DNA of 64,000 bases from JAMLHH01 sp964653095 (GTDB taxonomy: Bacteria > Bacteroidota > Bacteroidia > Chitinophagales > JADIYW01): positions 1-64,000 of the forward strand of contig CAZZEH010000009.1 in assembly GCA_964653095.1 (NCBI GenBank), in the 5' to 3' direction. Positions 1 to 7,463 of this stretch are shown here, piece after piece. Within the stretch, counting starts at the first letter, position 1. Each line of letters starts with the position of its first letter. Under the pieces are notes generated by a model. The model had not been told where the DNA came from. It saw only the letters and a list, made by a program, of their open reading frames with translations, and did no database searches. The position numbers and the translations under genes were made by a program.

Positions 1-37
1 TGTTCATGTTGTAAATATACAAGATAATTCCGATATA

Positions 38-1123
38 TTATCGCCGAGTTAATAAAAACACAGGCTTTCTTTTATCCGGCATCACCAACACTCTAAAAAT
101 TTCCTTTCCTTGGTACGTGTAAAATTCTCCCGATACGGAGTTTTTTACTGAAAAGGATAAAAAATGCTCTAACATCTGGTCAAATTCGAGCCTGAAAAAA
201 TCTTTTGGATTTTTACCTTCTGACAAAGAAAAGTCGTAATCAAGACCTTGGGCAATTCCGTCGTCGTTGATTCCAATAAATAGAAGGCCACCATTAGAGT
301 TTAAAAAGGCACAGATAGTTTTGGCTATGATGTACTTTACTCCGATTCCGGGTTTTTCTGTCTTAAAGTTGTATAATAAAGCAGGTTTAAATTCGACTTG
401 GTTAGATTCACCGCCCTCTATGTAATCTTCAATTGTCTTAGAAACCTGTTGAGGTGTTTCTTCCTCGATATCTTCCGGTTCAGGAACTACATCTAACCCT
501 GTCCAATCAAAAGGAGTTTCAAGTATTTTATACCAGTTAGGCTCATAATAATGCTCCTTCCATTCCCCATTTCCCAAATATCCCTCACCAACATCTTCTA
601 GATTAGCGAACAGAACATCTATCTCTTGATGATTGGTTGGATAATTATAATGCTTGTAATATTCATATTCTCGCCCCAAATTGAGTATTAGACCTCCGTA
701 GTCACTGCCAAACAAGAAGCCTCCAATTCCGTGGATAAAAAAAGATTCTCCTTGTTCTTCAAGGAAACTTTCTTCAAGAGAGCTTTTATTAAGATAGCTT
801 ATGGGTTCATCTATAACGAAAAAAACACCAATACCATTTTCTTCAGAATCGCTAAGATAAAGATCTGTGTTTAATAACTGTCTTTTGTTACCACTATCCC
901 AAAAATCAACCAACTCATTTTCTACCTGCTTATGCGATTCATAAACCTTCTCCTTATTCTCTAGGAAAACATCTATATAATTTTGGTAATGGTTAAACGC
1001 CGCATTTCTTGCTTCAATTGGGTTTTCATTTCTGAACTCTTTTTCAAATTCTAAAAAATCAATCTCGCCATCCTTTTTATTTCGAATGATTCTTGCTTTA
1101 ACTACATAATGAAACGCTGCCAT
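38..1123 (-). CDS. AlbA_2 (Schlafen-type) domain protein
   Basis: A 361-residue protein, last gene of a tight three-gene operon. The C-terminal third, from about residue 232, looks like an AlbA_2/Schlafen putative nucleic-acid-binding domain: an E-G-G-E-S-N-Q-V-E-F-K start, then a segment ending C-A-F-L-N-S-N-G-G-L-L-F-I-G-I-N-D-D-G. The N-terminal 230 residues are acidic and aromatic-rich and match nothing I recognise. The ATG lies 3 bp after the stop of the upstream nuclease-like gene, so the two are probably co-transcribed and translationally coupled. The protein stops directly after K-P-V-F-L-L-T-R-R, whereas AlbA_2 domains usually continue with a short strand containing an F-Y-x-R-like motif; the end may be shortened, perhaps by a frameshift. 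Function unknown; the context suggests defence or nucleic-acid metabolism. Confidence 0.75.
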   Translation of the reverse strand: MAAFHYVVKARIIRNKKDGEIDFLEFEKEFRNENPIEARNAAFNHYQNYIDVFLENKEKVYESHKQVENELVDFWDSGNKRQLLNTDLYLSDSEENGIGVFFVIDEPISYLNKSSLEESFLEEQGESFFIHGIGGFLFGSDYGGLILNLGREYEYYKHYNYPTNHQEIDVLFANLEDVGEGYLGNGEWKEHYYEPNWYKILETPFDWTGLDVVPEPEDIEEETPQQVSKTIEDYIEGGESNQVEFKPALLYNFKTEKPGIGVKYIIAKTICAFLNSNGGLLFIGINDDGIAQGLDYDFSLSEGKNPKDFFRLEFDQMLEHFLSFSVKNSVSGEFYTYQGKEIFRVLVMPDKRKPVFLLTRR

Positions 1124-1126
1124 CTG

Positions 1127-1720
1127 CTATAGTTTTGCTTTCAGGATTTTCTCAATAATTTTTCTTGCATCGGAGTTATTGCTTTCTATACCGACAACTT
1201 CAAACTCATTTATTCTCAATGTTGGTTGCAATCCGTTTACTTCAGGTAACAAGTCTCTGAAACAATCCAAATATGCTCTTTGAGCAGTACGCCCTCCCGA
1301 AAAATTAAAATCTTTCGTTGTCTTGCTTGCTCGATATTTATCTGCTTTTGAAGCGTATTTCTGACACAAGCTCTTCCATTCTGCTATCTCAAAATTTACA
1401 TCCAAGTCTGTTGGGTAATACTCAAACGTTTTCATTCTTGATGAACTAAAATGTTGAAATTCATCAAACTCAAAAATACAGTTGTATTTCCCACTGATAT
1501 ACGCATCACATTTTAAGAACTGAGTCCTTTTTGACTGGTTACTTTCAATATCTCCTCCTAATGCAGTAAATATGTTTTGAATAATCGAAAAATACTTTCC
1601 AAAATGCTCTTTTTGATGCTTATTGATAAACCAATCGAATGTTTTGTCTGGTTGGACAGGTACGCCAAGTACCTCTTCTACAATTTCTGTAATCAGTTTC
1701 TGTTTGTCTCCTACTGCCAT
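1127..1720 (-). CDS. Putative Vsr/DUF559-like (PD-(D/E)XK) nuclease
   Basis: A 197-residue protein and middle gene of the operon. I do not recognise the family by name. The centre reads K-C-D-A-Y-I, then I-F-E-F-D-E-F-Q-H-F (D72, E84, D86, Q89, H90). This resembles the E-x-D-G-x-x-H signature of Vsr/DUF559-type endonucleases, in which a strand-borne acidic pair binds metal; nuclease activity is therefore an inference. No signal peptide or membrane segment is seen, so it should be cytoplasmic. The start ATG is 1 bp downstream of the stop of the HTH gene, and the next gene follows after 3 bp, so the three products are likely made together. Company with a HARE-HTH protein and an AlbA_2 protein fits a restriction-like or other defence role. 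Confidence 0.65.
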   Translation of the reverse strand: MAVGDKQKLITEIVEEVLGVPVQPDKTFDWFINKHQKEHFGKYFSIIQNIFTALGGDIESNQSKRTQFLKCDAYISGKYNCIFEFDEFQHFSSSRMKTFEYYPTDLDVNFEIAEWKSLCQKYASKADKYRASKTTKDFNFSGGRTAQRAYLDCFRDLLPEVNGLQPTLRINEFEVVGIESNNSDARKIIEKILKAKL

Positions 1721-1721
1721 T

Positions 1722-1946
1722 TTAATATTTTGAAGTTAATGATATTCTTATTGGGGAATTAGTACGGTCTAATTCAAAAATCTTAGGATAATTTTTTGCC
1801 CTTAAATGAATTTGTCCTGGCTCTAACGGTGTCTTATCCTTCTTTGTGTACCATTGATTCACGTTCAAAGCATCAGCTATTTCTTTAGCTGTCATACTTC
1901 TTCTTTCTTGCTGTAAAAGTTTTTCTATAGCTTCGTGTAAGAGCAT
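1722..1946 (-). CDS. HARE-HTH domain small protein
   Basis: A 74-residue protein, first gene of the three-gene operon. Its whole length fits a HARE-HTH (HB1, ASXL, restriction endonuclease) winged helix: an A-I-E-K-L-L helix, M-T-A-K-E-I-A-D-A-L as the recognition part, a Y-T-K-K-D turn, then Q-I-H-L-R-A-K-N-Y and an F-E-L-D strand. The family is known as a DNA-binding module attached to restriction enzymes and chromatin proteins. Here it is a free-standing subunit, so it could be the operon repressor or the DNA-recognition subunit for the nuclease-like protein encoded 1 bp downstream. About 120 bp of AT-rich DNA separate it from the RES gene and probably hold the promoter. Confidence 0.7.
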   Translation of the reverse strand: MLLHEAIEKLLQQERRSMTAKEIADALNVNQWYTKKDKTPLEPGQIHLRAKNYPKIFELDRTNSPIRISLTSKY

Positions 1947-2069
1947 CTCAAAATTTTAGATTTAAAAGTACTAAAAAATGGATAATTTCTAACAAATTCT
2001 TGTACCCGCTACTTTACCAAGGATTTATCTAATTTGAAGCAGTTTTTGTTGCTTAAAAAATCGACATAT

Positions 2070-2528
2070 TTATCTCACCATCCTCCTGTCAAAAGGGAAA
2101 GGTTCTAATTGGAGTACTTTGACTGTATCAAAATCATCATGGTTGGGATTAATCAGGATATTAAAGTCTCCCTGCGTGACTACCGAAGGAATTTTGAGCA
2201 GACAGTATTTATTCTCCAACACAAACCGGTCTCCAATCTTTTGCGTAGAAGCAGGATGCGGGAACTGATTCCAGCCATCCGGTAAGTCATCCACAGAAAG
2301 CTCCTGCATTTTGACATGGTCCGGAATCATAATCGTCATCATCATATAATCATCCGGCAGAGTCGCCCATGTAAAATGCACGGCCACTTCCGCCATAGCC
2401 AAAGAGCGATTTTGAGCAGTATAAATAACCTCTACACCTATAGAGTTCCACCTTGCACCTTTGATTGCAGCACCCTTACCGCTCAAAGGCAAAGCATACC
2501 GTTCTCTAGCAAGCCTGAAAACTTCCAC
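2070..2528 (-). CDS. RES-domain toxin (NAD+ phosphorylase family)
   Basis: A 152-residue RES-domain protein, the toxin half of a type II toxin-antitoxin pair. Characterised relatives (MbcT, Res) deplete cellular NAD+. The sequence carries the expected G-A-R-W-N-S-x-G near residue 24, V-I-Y-T-A, and S-L-A-M-A-E-V-A-V-H, giving the probable catalytic R26, Y36 and E47, and it ends with the typical I-L-I-N-P-N-H-D-D-F segment. The start codon is GTG and shares one base with the TAG stop of the antitoxin gene (a TAGTG overlap), so translation is coupled and antitoxin is made first. Length is normal and no key residue looks damaged, so the toxin is likely active. Confidence 0.9.
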   Translation of the reverse strand: MEVFRLARERYALPLSGKGAAIKGARWNSIGVEVIYTAQNRSLAMAEVAVHFTWATLPDDYMMMTIMIPDHVKMQELSVDDLPDGWNQFPHPASTQKIGDRFVLENKYCLLKIPSVVTQGDFNILINPNHDDFDTVKVLQLEPFPFDRRMVR

Positions 2529-3025
2529 TATACTAATATACCGTGATTGATGTGAATCAGCTCACTCATGACCATCTCCTTGCCATAGGAACTCATCAGC
2601 AAATCTATGGGCTTCATGCGGCTTAAGGCATAAGACGGAGTATTGAGCCAGTGGTTAAACTTGGATTTGGAGCCAAATACCTCCATACCCAAATGAGTAA
2701 CTTCGGCCATCTCAAGAATCTTTTCGGAGTGGATAGACTTAAAGGTATGATCCGCAGAAGCCTTGTAGCGCTGTAAGGACTTGGTGGAGACATCCAAAAT
2801 CTGGGCCCAATCCTCATCAGAAAATGGAGTCACCTGCTGTATCTGCTCAAAAAGAGAGTACGGCAATCCATGGTGAATAGCTTTGATAAGCATCATCTTA
2901 TCACTCAGGAAATCATTATAGGTGATGCGAATACCTACCTCATGAAGCACACTTTCGTGTGGTGTAAAACTACCCACTAAGGCAGAAACTTCTCTGTCCA
3001 AATCTCTATTTTTGCCGTAAAACAT
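2528..3025 (-). CDS. Xre/MbcA/ParS-type antitoxin
   Basis: A 165-residue antitoxin paired with the RES toxin. A central helix-turn-helix-like stretch (W-A-Q-I-L-D-V-S-T-K-S-L-Q-R-Y-K, about residues 73-88) is followed by the C-terminal toxin-binding region with the usual A-x-x-x-F-G-S-K-x-K-F-x-x-W-L-N-T-P pattern. Members bind the RES toxin, block its NAD+ site and autorepress the operon. The stop codon overlaps the toxin's GTG start by one base. About 70 bp of AT-rich sequence lie upstream before the convergent-side neighbour and should contain the operator. Both genes are intact. Confidence 0.9.
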   Translation of the reverse strand: MFYGKNRDLDREVSALVGSFTPHESVLHEVGIRITYNDFLSDKMMLIKAIHHGLPYSLFEQIQQVTPFSDEDWAQILDVSTKSLQRYKASADHTFKSIHSEKILEMAEVTHLGMEVFGSKSKFNHWLNTPSYALSRMKPIDLLMSSYGKEMVMSELIHINHGILV

Positions 3026-3095
3026 TTCTAAGACTTTTGTCCACTAATTTAAGACAAGTTTCTTAATCTCGCAACTCTTTCTCTATTTTTAACAT

Positions 3096-4025
3096 TTATT
3101 GCTCTGCCTTTTTACTCCAATAGGATGCGGCTAAAGGTCCTGAGATATTATGCCACACACTGAAGATAGCACTCGGAAGTGCAGCTATCGGGGAAAAATG
3201 AGCAGTGGCTAAAGCTGCGCCAAGTCCGGAGTTTTGCATTCCTACCTCAATGGATACAGCTTTTTGGTCAGGATAAGGGAGTTTGAGTAAAATTCCGAGC
3301 AGATACCCAAGCAGCAAACCGAGACCATTATGCAGTACCACAACAAAAAACACCAGCAAGCCGGACTGAATAATACTTTCTTTATTGAGTGCCACGATAG
3401 CTGAAACCACCAAAATAATCCCTGTCACAGATATCAGGGGTAAAGCACTTACACTTTTTTCTACCTGCCTTTTGAAGAAAAGTCTGACAACAACACCTAA
3501 GATGATTGGGATCAAAACAATTTTCAGGATAGAAATCAACATATCTCCTGCCGAGACGGGCAGCCATTTGCTGGCTAAAAGCAGTGTCAGAGTTGGAGTA
3601 AGTATCGGAGCCAAAAGCGTCGAACAGGATGTGATCGTAACAGATAAGGCGGTATTGCCTTTGGCCAAATACGTAATCACATTAGAAGCGGTACCGCCCG
3701 GGCAGCAGCCCACTAATATCACTCCAACAGCCACCTCCGGTTGTAAATGGAAAAGATTGGAAAGCAGCCATGCCAAACCCGGCATAATGGTAAACTGCGC
3801 TACGACACCTACCAACACACTTCTTGGCGACTGAATGATTTCTTTAAAATCTTTTGGAGTGAGTGTCAGTCCCATTCCAAACATGATAATACCCAACAGG
3901 TACGGAATATAAGGAGCAATCCAGGCAAAATTGTTTGGAAAAACAAAAGCCAATATTGCAAACAAGAGCACCCAATATGCAAAAGTTTTTCCTGCAAACC
4001 GGCTTACTTTTTCCGGTAAATTCAT
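3096..4025 (-). CDS. Bile acid:sodium symporter family protein
   Basis: About 309 residues with roughly nine to ten hydrophobic segments, fitting the BASS/ArsB-fold sodium-coupled transporter family. Signatures seen are the G-C-C-P-G-G-T-A-S-N-V-I-T-Y-L-A-K-G-N block (about residue 110) and the late E-V-G-M-Q-N-S-G-L-G block, both of which bind sodium in characterised homologues. The substrate cannot be read from the sequence; bacterial members move organic anions such as pantothenate or other carboxylates as well as bile acids. I use the ATG at 4025; an in-frame GTG at 4037 would add four residues. It lies 24 bp after trhO on the same strand, so it may be read from the trhO promoter. Confidence 0.85.
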   Translation of the reverse strand: MNLPEKVSRFAGKTFAYWVLLFAILAFVFPNNFAWIAPYIPYLLGIIMFGMGLTLTPKDFKEIIQSPRSVLVGVVAQFTIMPGLAWLLSNLFHLQPEVAVGVILVGCCPGGTASNVITYLAKGNTALSVTITSCSTLLAPILTPTLTLLLASKWLPVSAGDMLISILKIVLIPIILGVVVRLFFKRQVEKSVSALPLISVTGIILVVSAIVALNKESIIQSGLLVFFVVVLHNGLGLLLGYLLGILLKLPYPDQKAVSIEVGMQNSGLGAALATAHFSPIAALPSAIFSVWHNISGPLAASYWSKKAEQ

Positions 4026-4049
4026 CGCCTTACACACAGTCGCAATTTC

Positions 4050-5120
4050 TTAGGAAACACGACTTTTTCTTTCTGCTTCCCATTCATCTCTGTGCTTGCG
4101 CAGGGGATGATCTTTGGATTTGTTGAAAATCATCTGACCGTTATTTCTTCCTGCCCACAGTATTTTTTGTTCCTCGGGCGGCAAATGATATTCGTGCTGA
4201 CACTGCTCACTGCAACAGCCCTCATATTTTTGAGCACACTCATCACATTGAATGAAAAGCAGATGGCAGCCATCGTTCTTACAGTTGGTATGAGCATCAC
4301 ATGGTTTCCCGCACTGATGGCAATTTGCAATGATATCATCTGTAATTCGCTCTCCCAATCTCTCGTCGAAAACAAAGTTTTTACCGATAAACTTCATGGG
4401 CAAGCCTTCCTGCTCAGCATCCCGGGCGTATTCTATAATACCGCCGTCCACCGCATAAACATCTTTAAATCCGTGATGCAAAAGATATGCACTCGCTTTT
4501 TCACAGCGAATACCACCCGTGCAGTACATGACTATCTTTTTATCTTTTTTGTCTTTGAGCATTTCGGCTGTCATAGGCAACTGCTCTCTAAAAGTATCGG
4601 ACGGGATTTCTATTGCTCCTTCAAAATGTCCCACTTCATACTCATAGTGGTTTCTCATATCTACAAAAGTGACATCCGGATCATCAATCATTTCATTGAT
4701 TTCATGTGCTTTGAGATACTGCCCTCTTTTTGATGGATCAAAAGTAGGGTCGTCTATTCCGTCGGCTACTATTTTCTTGCGCACTTTCATACGCAACACC
4801 CAAAAGGATTTACCATCATCATCTACGGCGATATTCATTCTGATGCCGTTGAGTTCCGGTGCAGAGTCATAAATCGCCTGCCTGAAGGCTTCAAAATTAT
4901 CTTCCGGCACACTAATCTGCCCGTTGATTCCTTCTTTGGCAATATAGATTCTGCCAAAGACTTTGAGGTCGTACAATTTGATATACAAATCGTCTCTGTA
5001 CGTTTGAGGATTTTCAATTTTGAAATACTTATAAAAGGAAACTGTTGTACGGGGCGTTGTTTCTGCCAACATACGGTTTTTCAGTTCCTCATTCGAAATT
5101 TTGTTGTGTAACACTTGCAT
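4050..5120 (-). CDS. trhO: tRNA uridine(34) hydroxylase TrhO (rhodanese family)
   Basis: A protein of 356 residues of the YceA/TrhO family, which hydroxylates U34 of tRNAs in an oxygen-dependent way to give ho5U. The N-terminal UPF0176-type domain (F-Y-K-Y-F-K-I, K-E-G-I-N-G-Q) is followed by a rhodanese domain with the active-site loop Y-C-T-G-G-I-R-C-E (Cys200) and a Cys-rich C-terminus with C-H-Q-C, C-D-E-C and C-C-S-E-Q-C, probably a zinc site. I choose the ATG at 5120: upstream in-frame codons exist to a TTG at 5165, but a promoter -10-like element (TACTTTTG) sits over that codon, so it cannot be the start. A cytoplasmic tRNA-modification enzyme. Confidence 0.93.
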   Translation of the reverse strand: MQVLHNKISNEELKNRMLAETTPRTTVSFYKYFKIENPQTYRDDLYIKLYDLKVFGRIYIAKEGINGQISVPEDNFEAFRQAIYDSAPELNGIRMNIAVDDDGKSFWVLRMKVRKKIVADGIDDPTFDPSKRGQYLKAHEINEMIDDPDVTFVDMRNHYEYEVGHFEGAIEIPSDTFREQLPMTAEMLKDKKDKKIVMYCTGGIRCEKASAYLLHHGFKDVYAVDGGIIEYARDAEQEGLPMKFIGKNFVFDERLGERITDDIIANCHQCGKPCDAHTNCKNDGCHLLFIQCDECAQKYEGCCSEQCQHEYHLPPEEQKILWAGRNNGQMIFNKSKDHPLRKHRDEWEAERKSRVS

Positions 5121-5162
5121 GGTATTCACATTTTTTTCTTTGAGGTAAAAAATTATACCCTG

Positions 5163-5170
5163 CAAAAGTA
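5163..5170 (-). promoter_or_regulatory. Putative -7 element for trhO
   Basis: On the minus strand the sequence reads TACTTTTG, a match to the Bacteroidota -7 consensus TAnnTTTG, about 43 bp upstream of the trhO ATG. No good TTG sits at the usual distance upstream, so this is a half-match only. Confidence 0.4.
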
Positions 5171-5205
5171 AATATTTCAGACAATATTACCTGAAACGGA
5201 AGTTT

Positions 5206-5943
5206 TTATCTCACGTAATCAGGTAACTCCAATGGAATATCCATCAACAAGACGTAAGCATCTTCATTTGCTTCCAGCTCAAAACTATTCGTATTCCAAA
5301 TACCCAGAGCATCTCGCTTTTTCAATTTCTGATGACCAATACTGACTTCCCCCTCAATCACAAACACATAAACTCCGTTTTCAGGTTTTCTGACAGTATA
5401 TTCTTTTGTAAATCCTTTGTCAAAATCAGCAAGAGAAAACCATGCATCCTGATTAATCCATAAATCAGCACCTCCGTACTCTGGAGAAACAATCAGTTGA
5501 AAATCATTTTTTACGGCGTTTTCAGCAATACTTTTCTGATCATAACGTGGCTTTAAATCCAACTGTCTCGGGAAAACCCAAATCTGTAAAAACTTAACCG
5601 GCTCTTCTTTACTGGCATTGAGTTCCTGATGTACAATTCCGGTCCCGGCAGACATGACCTGCACATCACCTTTTTGAATAACTCCTGCATTTTCCATCCC
5701 GTCTCCATGTTCCAGCCTACCCTCCAAAGGAATGGAAATAATTTCCATATTATCGTGCGGGTGCCAGCCAAAACCTTTATCTCCCGCTACCGTATCATCA
5801 TTTAAGACGCGTAATGTACCAAAGTGCATCTTGTCGGAATTGTAATAACCTGCAAAACTAAAACTGTGATATGTCTGTAGCCAGCCGTGATTTTTAAATC
5901 CTCTCCCGACTGCCGGGTGAAATACTGTTTCCATAACTCTCAT
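5206..5943 (-). CDS. Pirin family protein
   Basis: A bicupin of about 245 residues of the pirin/YhhW family. Members bind a metal through three His and one Glu in the N-terminal cupin and some have quercetin 2,3-dioxygenase activity. The conserved core is visible: W-L-Q-T-Y-H-S-F-S-F-A-G-Y, M-H-F-G-T-L-R-V-L-N-D-D, G-W-H-P-H-D-N-M-E-I, L-E-H-G-D, and G-I-V-H-Q-E, which supply the metal-binding His and Glu. Start choice is uncertain: ATG codons occur at 5982, 5943 and 5934; homologues usually begin M-x-T-V-x-H, favouring 5934 or 5943. The physiological substrate is unknown. It shares orientation with the hemerythrin-like gene just upstream. Confidence 0.88.
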   Translation of the reverse strand: MRVMETVFHPAVGRGFKNHGWLQTYHSFSFAGYYNSDKMHFGTLRVLNDDTVAGDKGFGWHPHDNMEIISIPLEGRLEHGDGMENAGVIQKGDVQVMSAGTGIVHQELNASKEEPVKFLQIWVFPRQLDLKPRYDQKSIAENAVKNDFQLIVSPEYGGADLWINQDAWFSLADFDKGFTKEYTVRKPENGVYVFVIEGEVSIGHQKLKKRDALGIWNTNSFELEANEDAYVLLMDIPLELPDYVR

Positions 5944-5998
5944 TTTTATCACAAAACTAACCTCACCTGTTCGAAGATGCATTGATGCAGGTTAAGAA

Positions 5999-6517
5999 TT
6001 AGTCTGCATCTCCTCTGACAATCGCATCATAGTCAAATCCCGCTCTGGCGCAGGAACGCTTGGCAGTATCCCATGCCAACGGAATATCTTTATTGGGATG
6101 TACCGGAACTTCGGGAAAATTTCTTAATGTCTCTAAAATTTCTTCCGTACGTGTACGAGTCAGATTTTCGCAAATCTGATACATACCTCCGTCCCTTTCC
6201 TCCGCTTCATCGTGCTTTTCAAGAACATATTGGATTACCTTAATCAAGTCTTCTCTTGGAGGCGGCACCAATAATGAAGTGATGGCTCCGTGTTCTAATC
6301 TGAGTTGTCTCGCCATTTCTACCGGCTCCCCTCCGTTTGCTTCCTGTGCAGCCTTAAACAACACTTTCTCTTCCATAGAAATATGCGTCAGCATTCCTAT
6401 CCTAAACTGCCGATAAAGCTCTGTATCTATATTATTTAAATCTCTTGTGGCTTCTTCTAAAATATTTTCAACGCGTCGGTGATCTTTGGTAAAAAAATTA
6501 TATAAAGGTTGGTTCAT
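5999..6517 (-). CDS. Hemerythrin HHE domain protein
   Basis: A 172-residue cytoplasmic protein with a hemerythrin-like HHE four-helix bundle over roughly residues 5-130. Candidate diiron ligands follow the family order: F-T-K-D-H-R-R (H13), H-I-S-M-E-E (H46, E50), L-E-H-G-A and L-E-K-H-D-E. The family binds oxygen or nitric oxide or protects and repairs iron centres; the exact role here cannot be read. The C-terminal 40 residues are a non-HHE extension rich in charged residues. It is divergent from the flavin reductase gene at 6795, with which it shares a 277-bp regulatory region, and is followed by the pirin gene. Confidence 0.88.
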   Translation of the reverse strand: MNQPLYNFFTKDHRRVENILEEATRDLNNIDTELYRQFRIGMLTHISMEEKVLFKAAQEANGGEPVEMARQLRLEHGAITSLLVPPPREDLIKVIQYVLEKHDEAEERDGGMYQICENLTRTRTEEILETLRNFPEVPVHPNKDIPLAWDTAKRSCARAGFDYDAIVRGDAD

Positions 6518-6550
6518 TACTTTTTGTATTGTGTTACTATATAAATCAAA

Positions 6551-6569
6551 CTAAACTAAATTTGTTTAG
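6551..6569. promoter_or_regulatory. Inverted repeat near hemerythrin promoter
   Basis: CTAAAC, seven bases, GTTTAG: a 6-bp inverted repeat 34-52 bp upstream of the hemerythrin ATG. On the minus strand TTG-N18-TAGTTTG runs through it, close to a Bacteroidota promoter. It could be an operator, but arms this short in AT-rich DNA may be chance. Confidence 0.25.
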
Positions 6570-6747
6570 GTCAAGATATAAAATCCAAAACAAAGAGACT
6601 TTATTATCAAAAAAAATCATCCGCTTATTTGTTATATTTTCAAGCAAATTAGTACTCTAAAGCAGGCTTGCAATAAATAATAAATGTTAAAACAATCAGA
6701 ACTCTGTAACCTTTGCCGTCACGAAACACTCTATTAATCTTAGATTG

Positions 6748-6764
6748 CTAAAGAACTTCTTTAG
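6748..6764. promoter_or_regulatory. 17-bp palindrome, candidate operator
   Basis: CTAAAGAA-C-TTCTTTAG is a perfect 8-bp inverted repeat with a single central base, centred 39 bp before the flavin reductase ATG. Its size and symmetry suit a dimeric repressor or activator site controlling the flavin reductase-FolM genes or the divergent hemerythrin gene. No regulator is encoded nearby. Confidence 0.35.
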
Positions 6765-6794
6765 AGAATTATTTTTATCAAAACAAAATCAATT

Positions 6795-7463
6795 ATGACT
6801 TATTCTGTAAAAATTACTTCATTAGAAAAACTAACGCACGATGTCGTCCGTGTAAGATTTGAGAGACCTGAAGGCTACCAGTTTATTGCAGGTCAGGCCG
6901 CCGATATTTCTTTTAACCAGCCGGGATGGGACGATAAACTAAGCTGTTTTACCTTTACTTCATTACCGGAAGAAAACTATCTGGAATTTACCGTTAAAAC
7001 ATATCCCGCAAGAGAGCGAGTTACAAACAAATTATTATCAGCCAAAGTGGGAGATGAATTATTATTAAAAGACCCTTTCGGAGACATCCGCAATCAGGGC
7101 GCAGGAATTTTTATAGCAGGAGGAGCCGGTATCACGCCATTTATTGTCATACTCAAAGAATTGGCAAGAGACGGCAAAATAGGTCAGAGCAAGCTAATTT
7201 TTGCAAACAAAACTAAAGAAGATATCATAGACCGGGCATTTTTTGAAAACTTACTCGGTAAAAACTTTATTAATGTATTATCCGATGAAGAAGTAGAAGG
7301 ATTTGAGAAAGGATTTGTGACTATCGAATTAATTAAAAAATATGCAGATGTCAGTTCTGACAAGTTTTATCTCTGCGGCCCGCCCCCAATGATGAGCGCT
7401 TTAGAAAAGCATTTTAACACTCTGGGTATTAAAGAAGAGAATATCATCAAAGAAGGATTCTAA
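6795..7463 (+). CDS. FAD-binding oxidoreductase (flavodoxin/ferredoxin reductase type)
   Basis: A 222-residue two-domain reductase of the ferredoxin-NADP+ reductase superfamily without an iron-sulfur domain. The N-terminal barrel (residues 1-98) binds FAD, using V-R-V-R-F-E-R-P and F-T-F-T-S-L-P segments (the usual R-x-Y-S is replaced by F-T-F-T-S). The C-terminal domain carries the NAD(P)-binding I-A-G-G-A-G-I-T-P-F and the Y-L-C-G-P-P-P-M-M motif. It transfers electrons between NAD(P)H and a small redox protein. Its stop overlaps the start of the pteridine-reductase-type SDR gene by one base (TAATG), so the two are translationally coupled, suggesting a shared redox or pterin role. Confidence 0.88.
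   Translation: MTYSVKITSLEKLTHDVVRVRFERPEGYQFIAGQAADISFNQPGWDDKLSCFTFTSLPEENYLEFTVKTYPARERVTNKLLSAKVGDELLLKDPFGDIRNQGAGIFIAGGAGITPFIVILKELARDGKIGQSKLIFANKTKEDIIDRAFFENLLGKNFINVLSDEEVEGFEKGFVTIELIKKYADVSSDKFYLCGPPPMMSALEKHFNTLGIKEENIIKEGF

Noticed and set aside
4092..4733. Long open frame on the plus strand
   Set aside because: It lies wholly opposite trhO, whose conserved motifs are unmistakable, and begins with unlikely protein sequence.
5163..5165. TTG start giving a longer TrhO
   Set aside because: The codon overlaps a promoter -7 box and the added residues do not resemble the family.
6518..6794. FNR/CRP-type box in the hemerythrin region
   Set aside because: No TTGAT-N4-ATCAA-like site was found; only the two inverted repeats listed.
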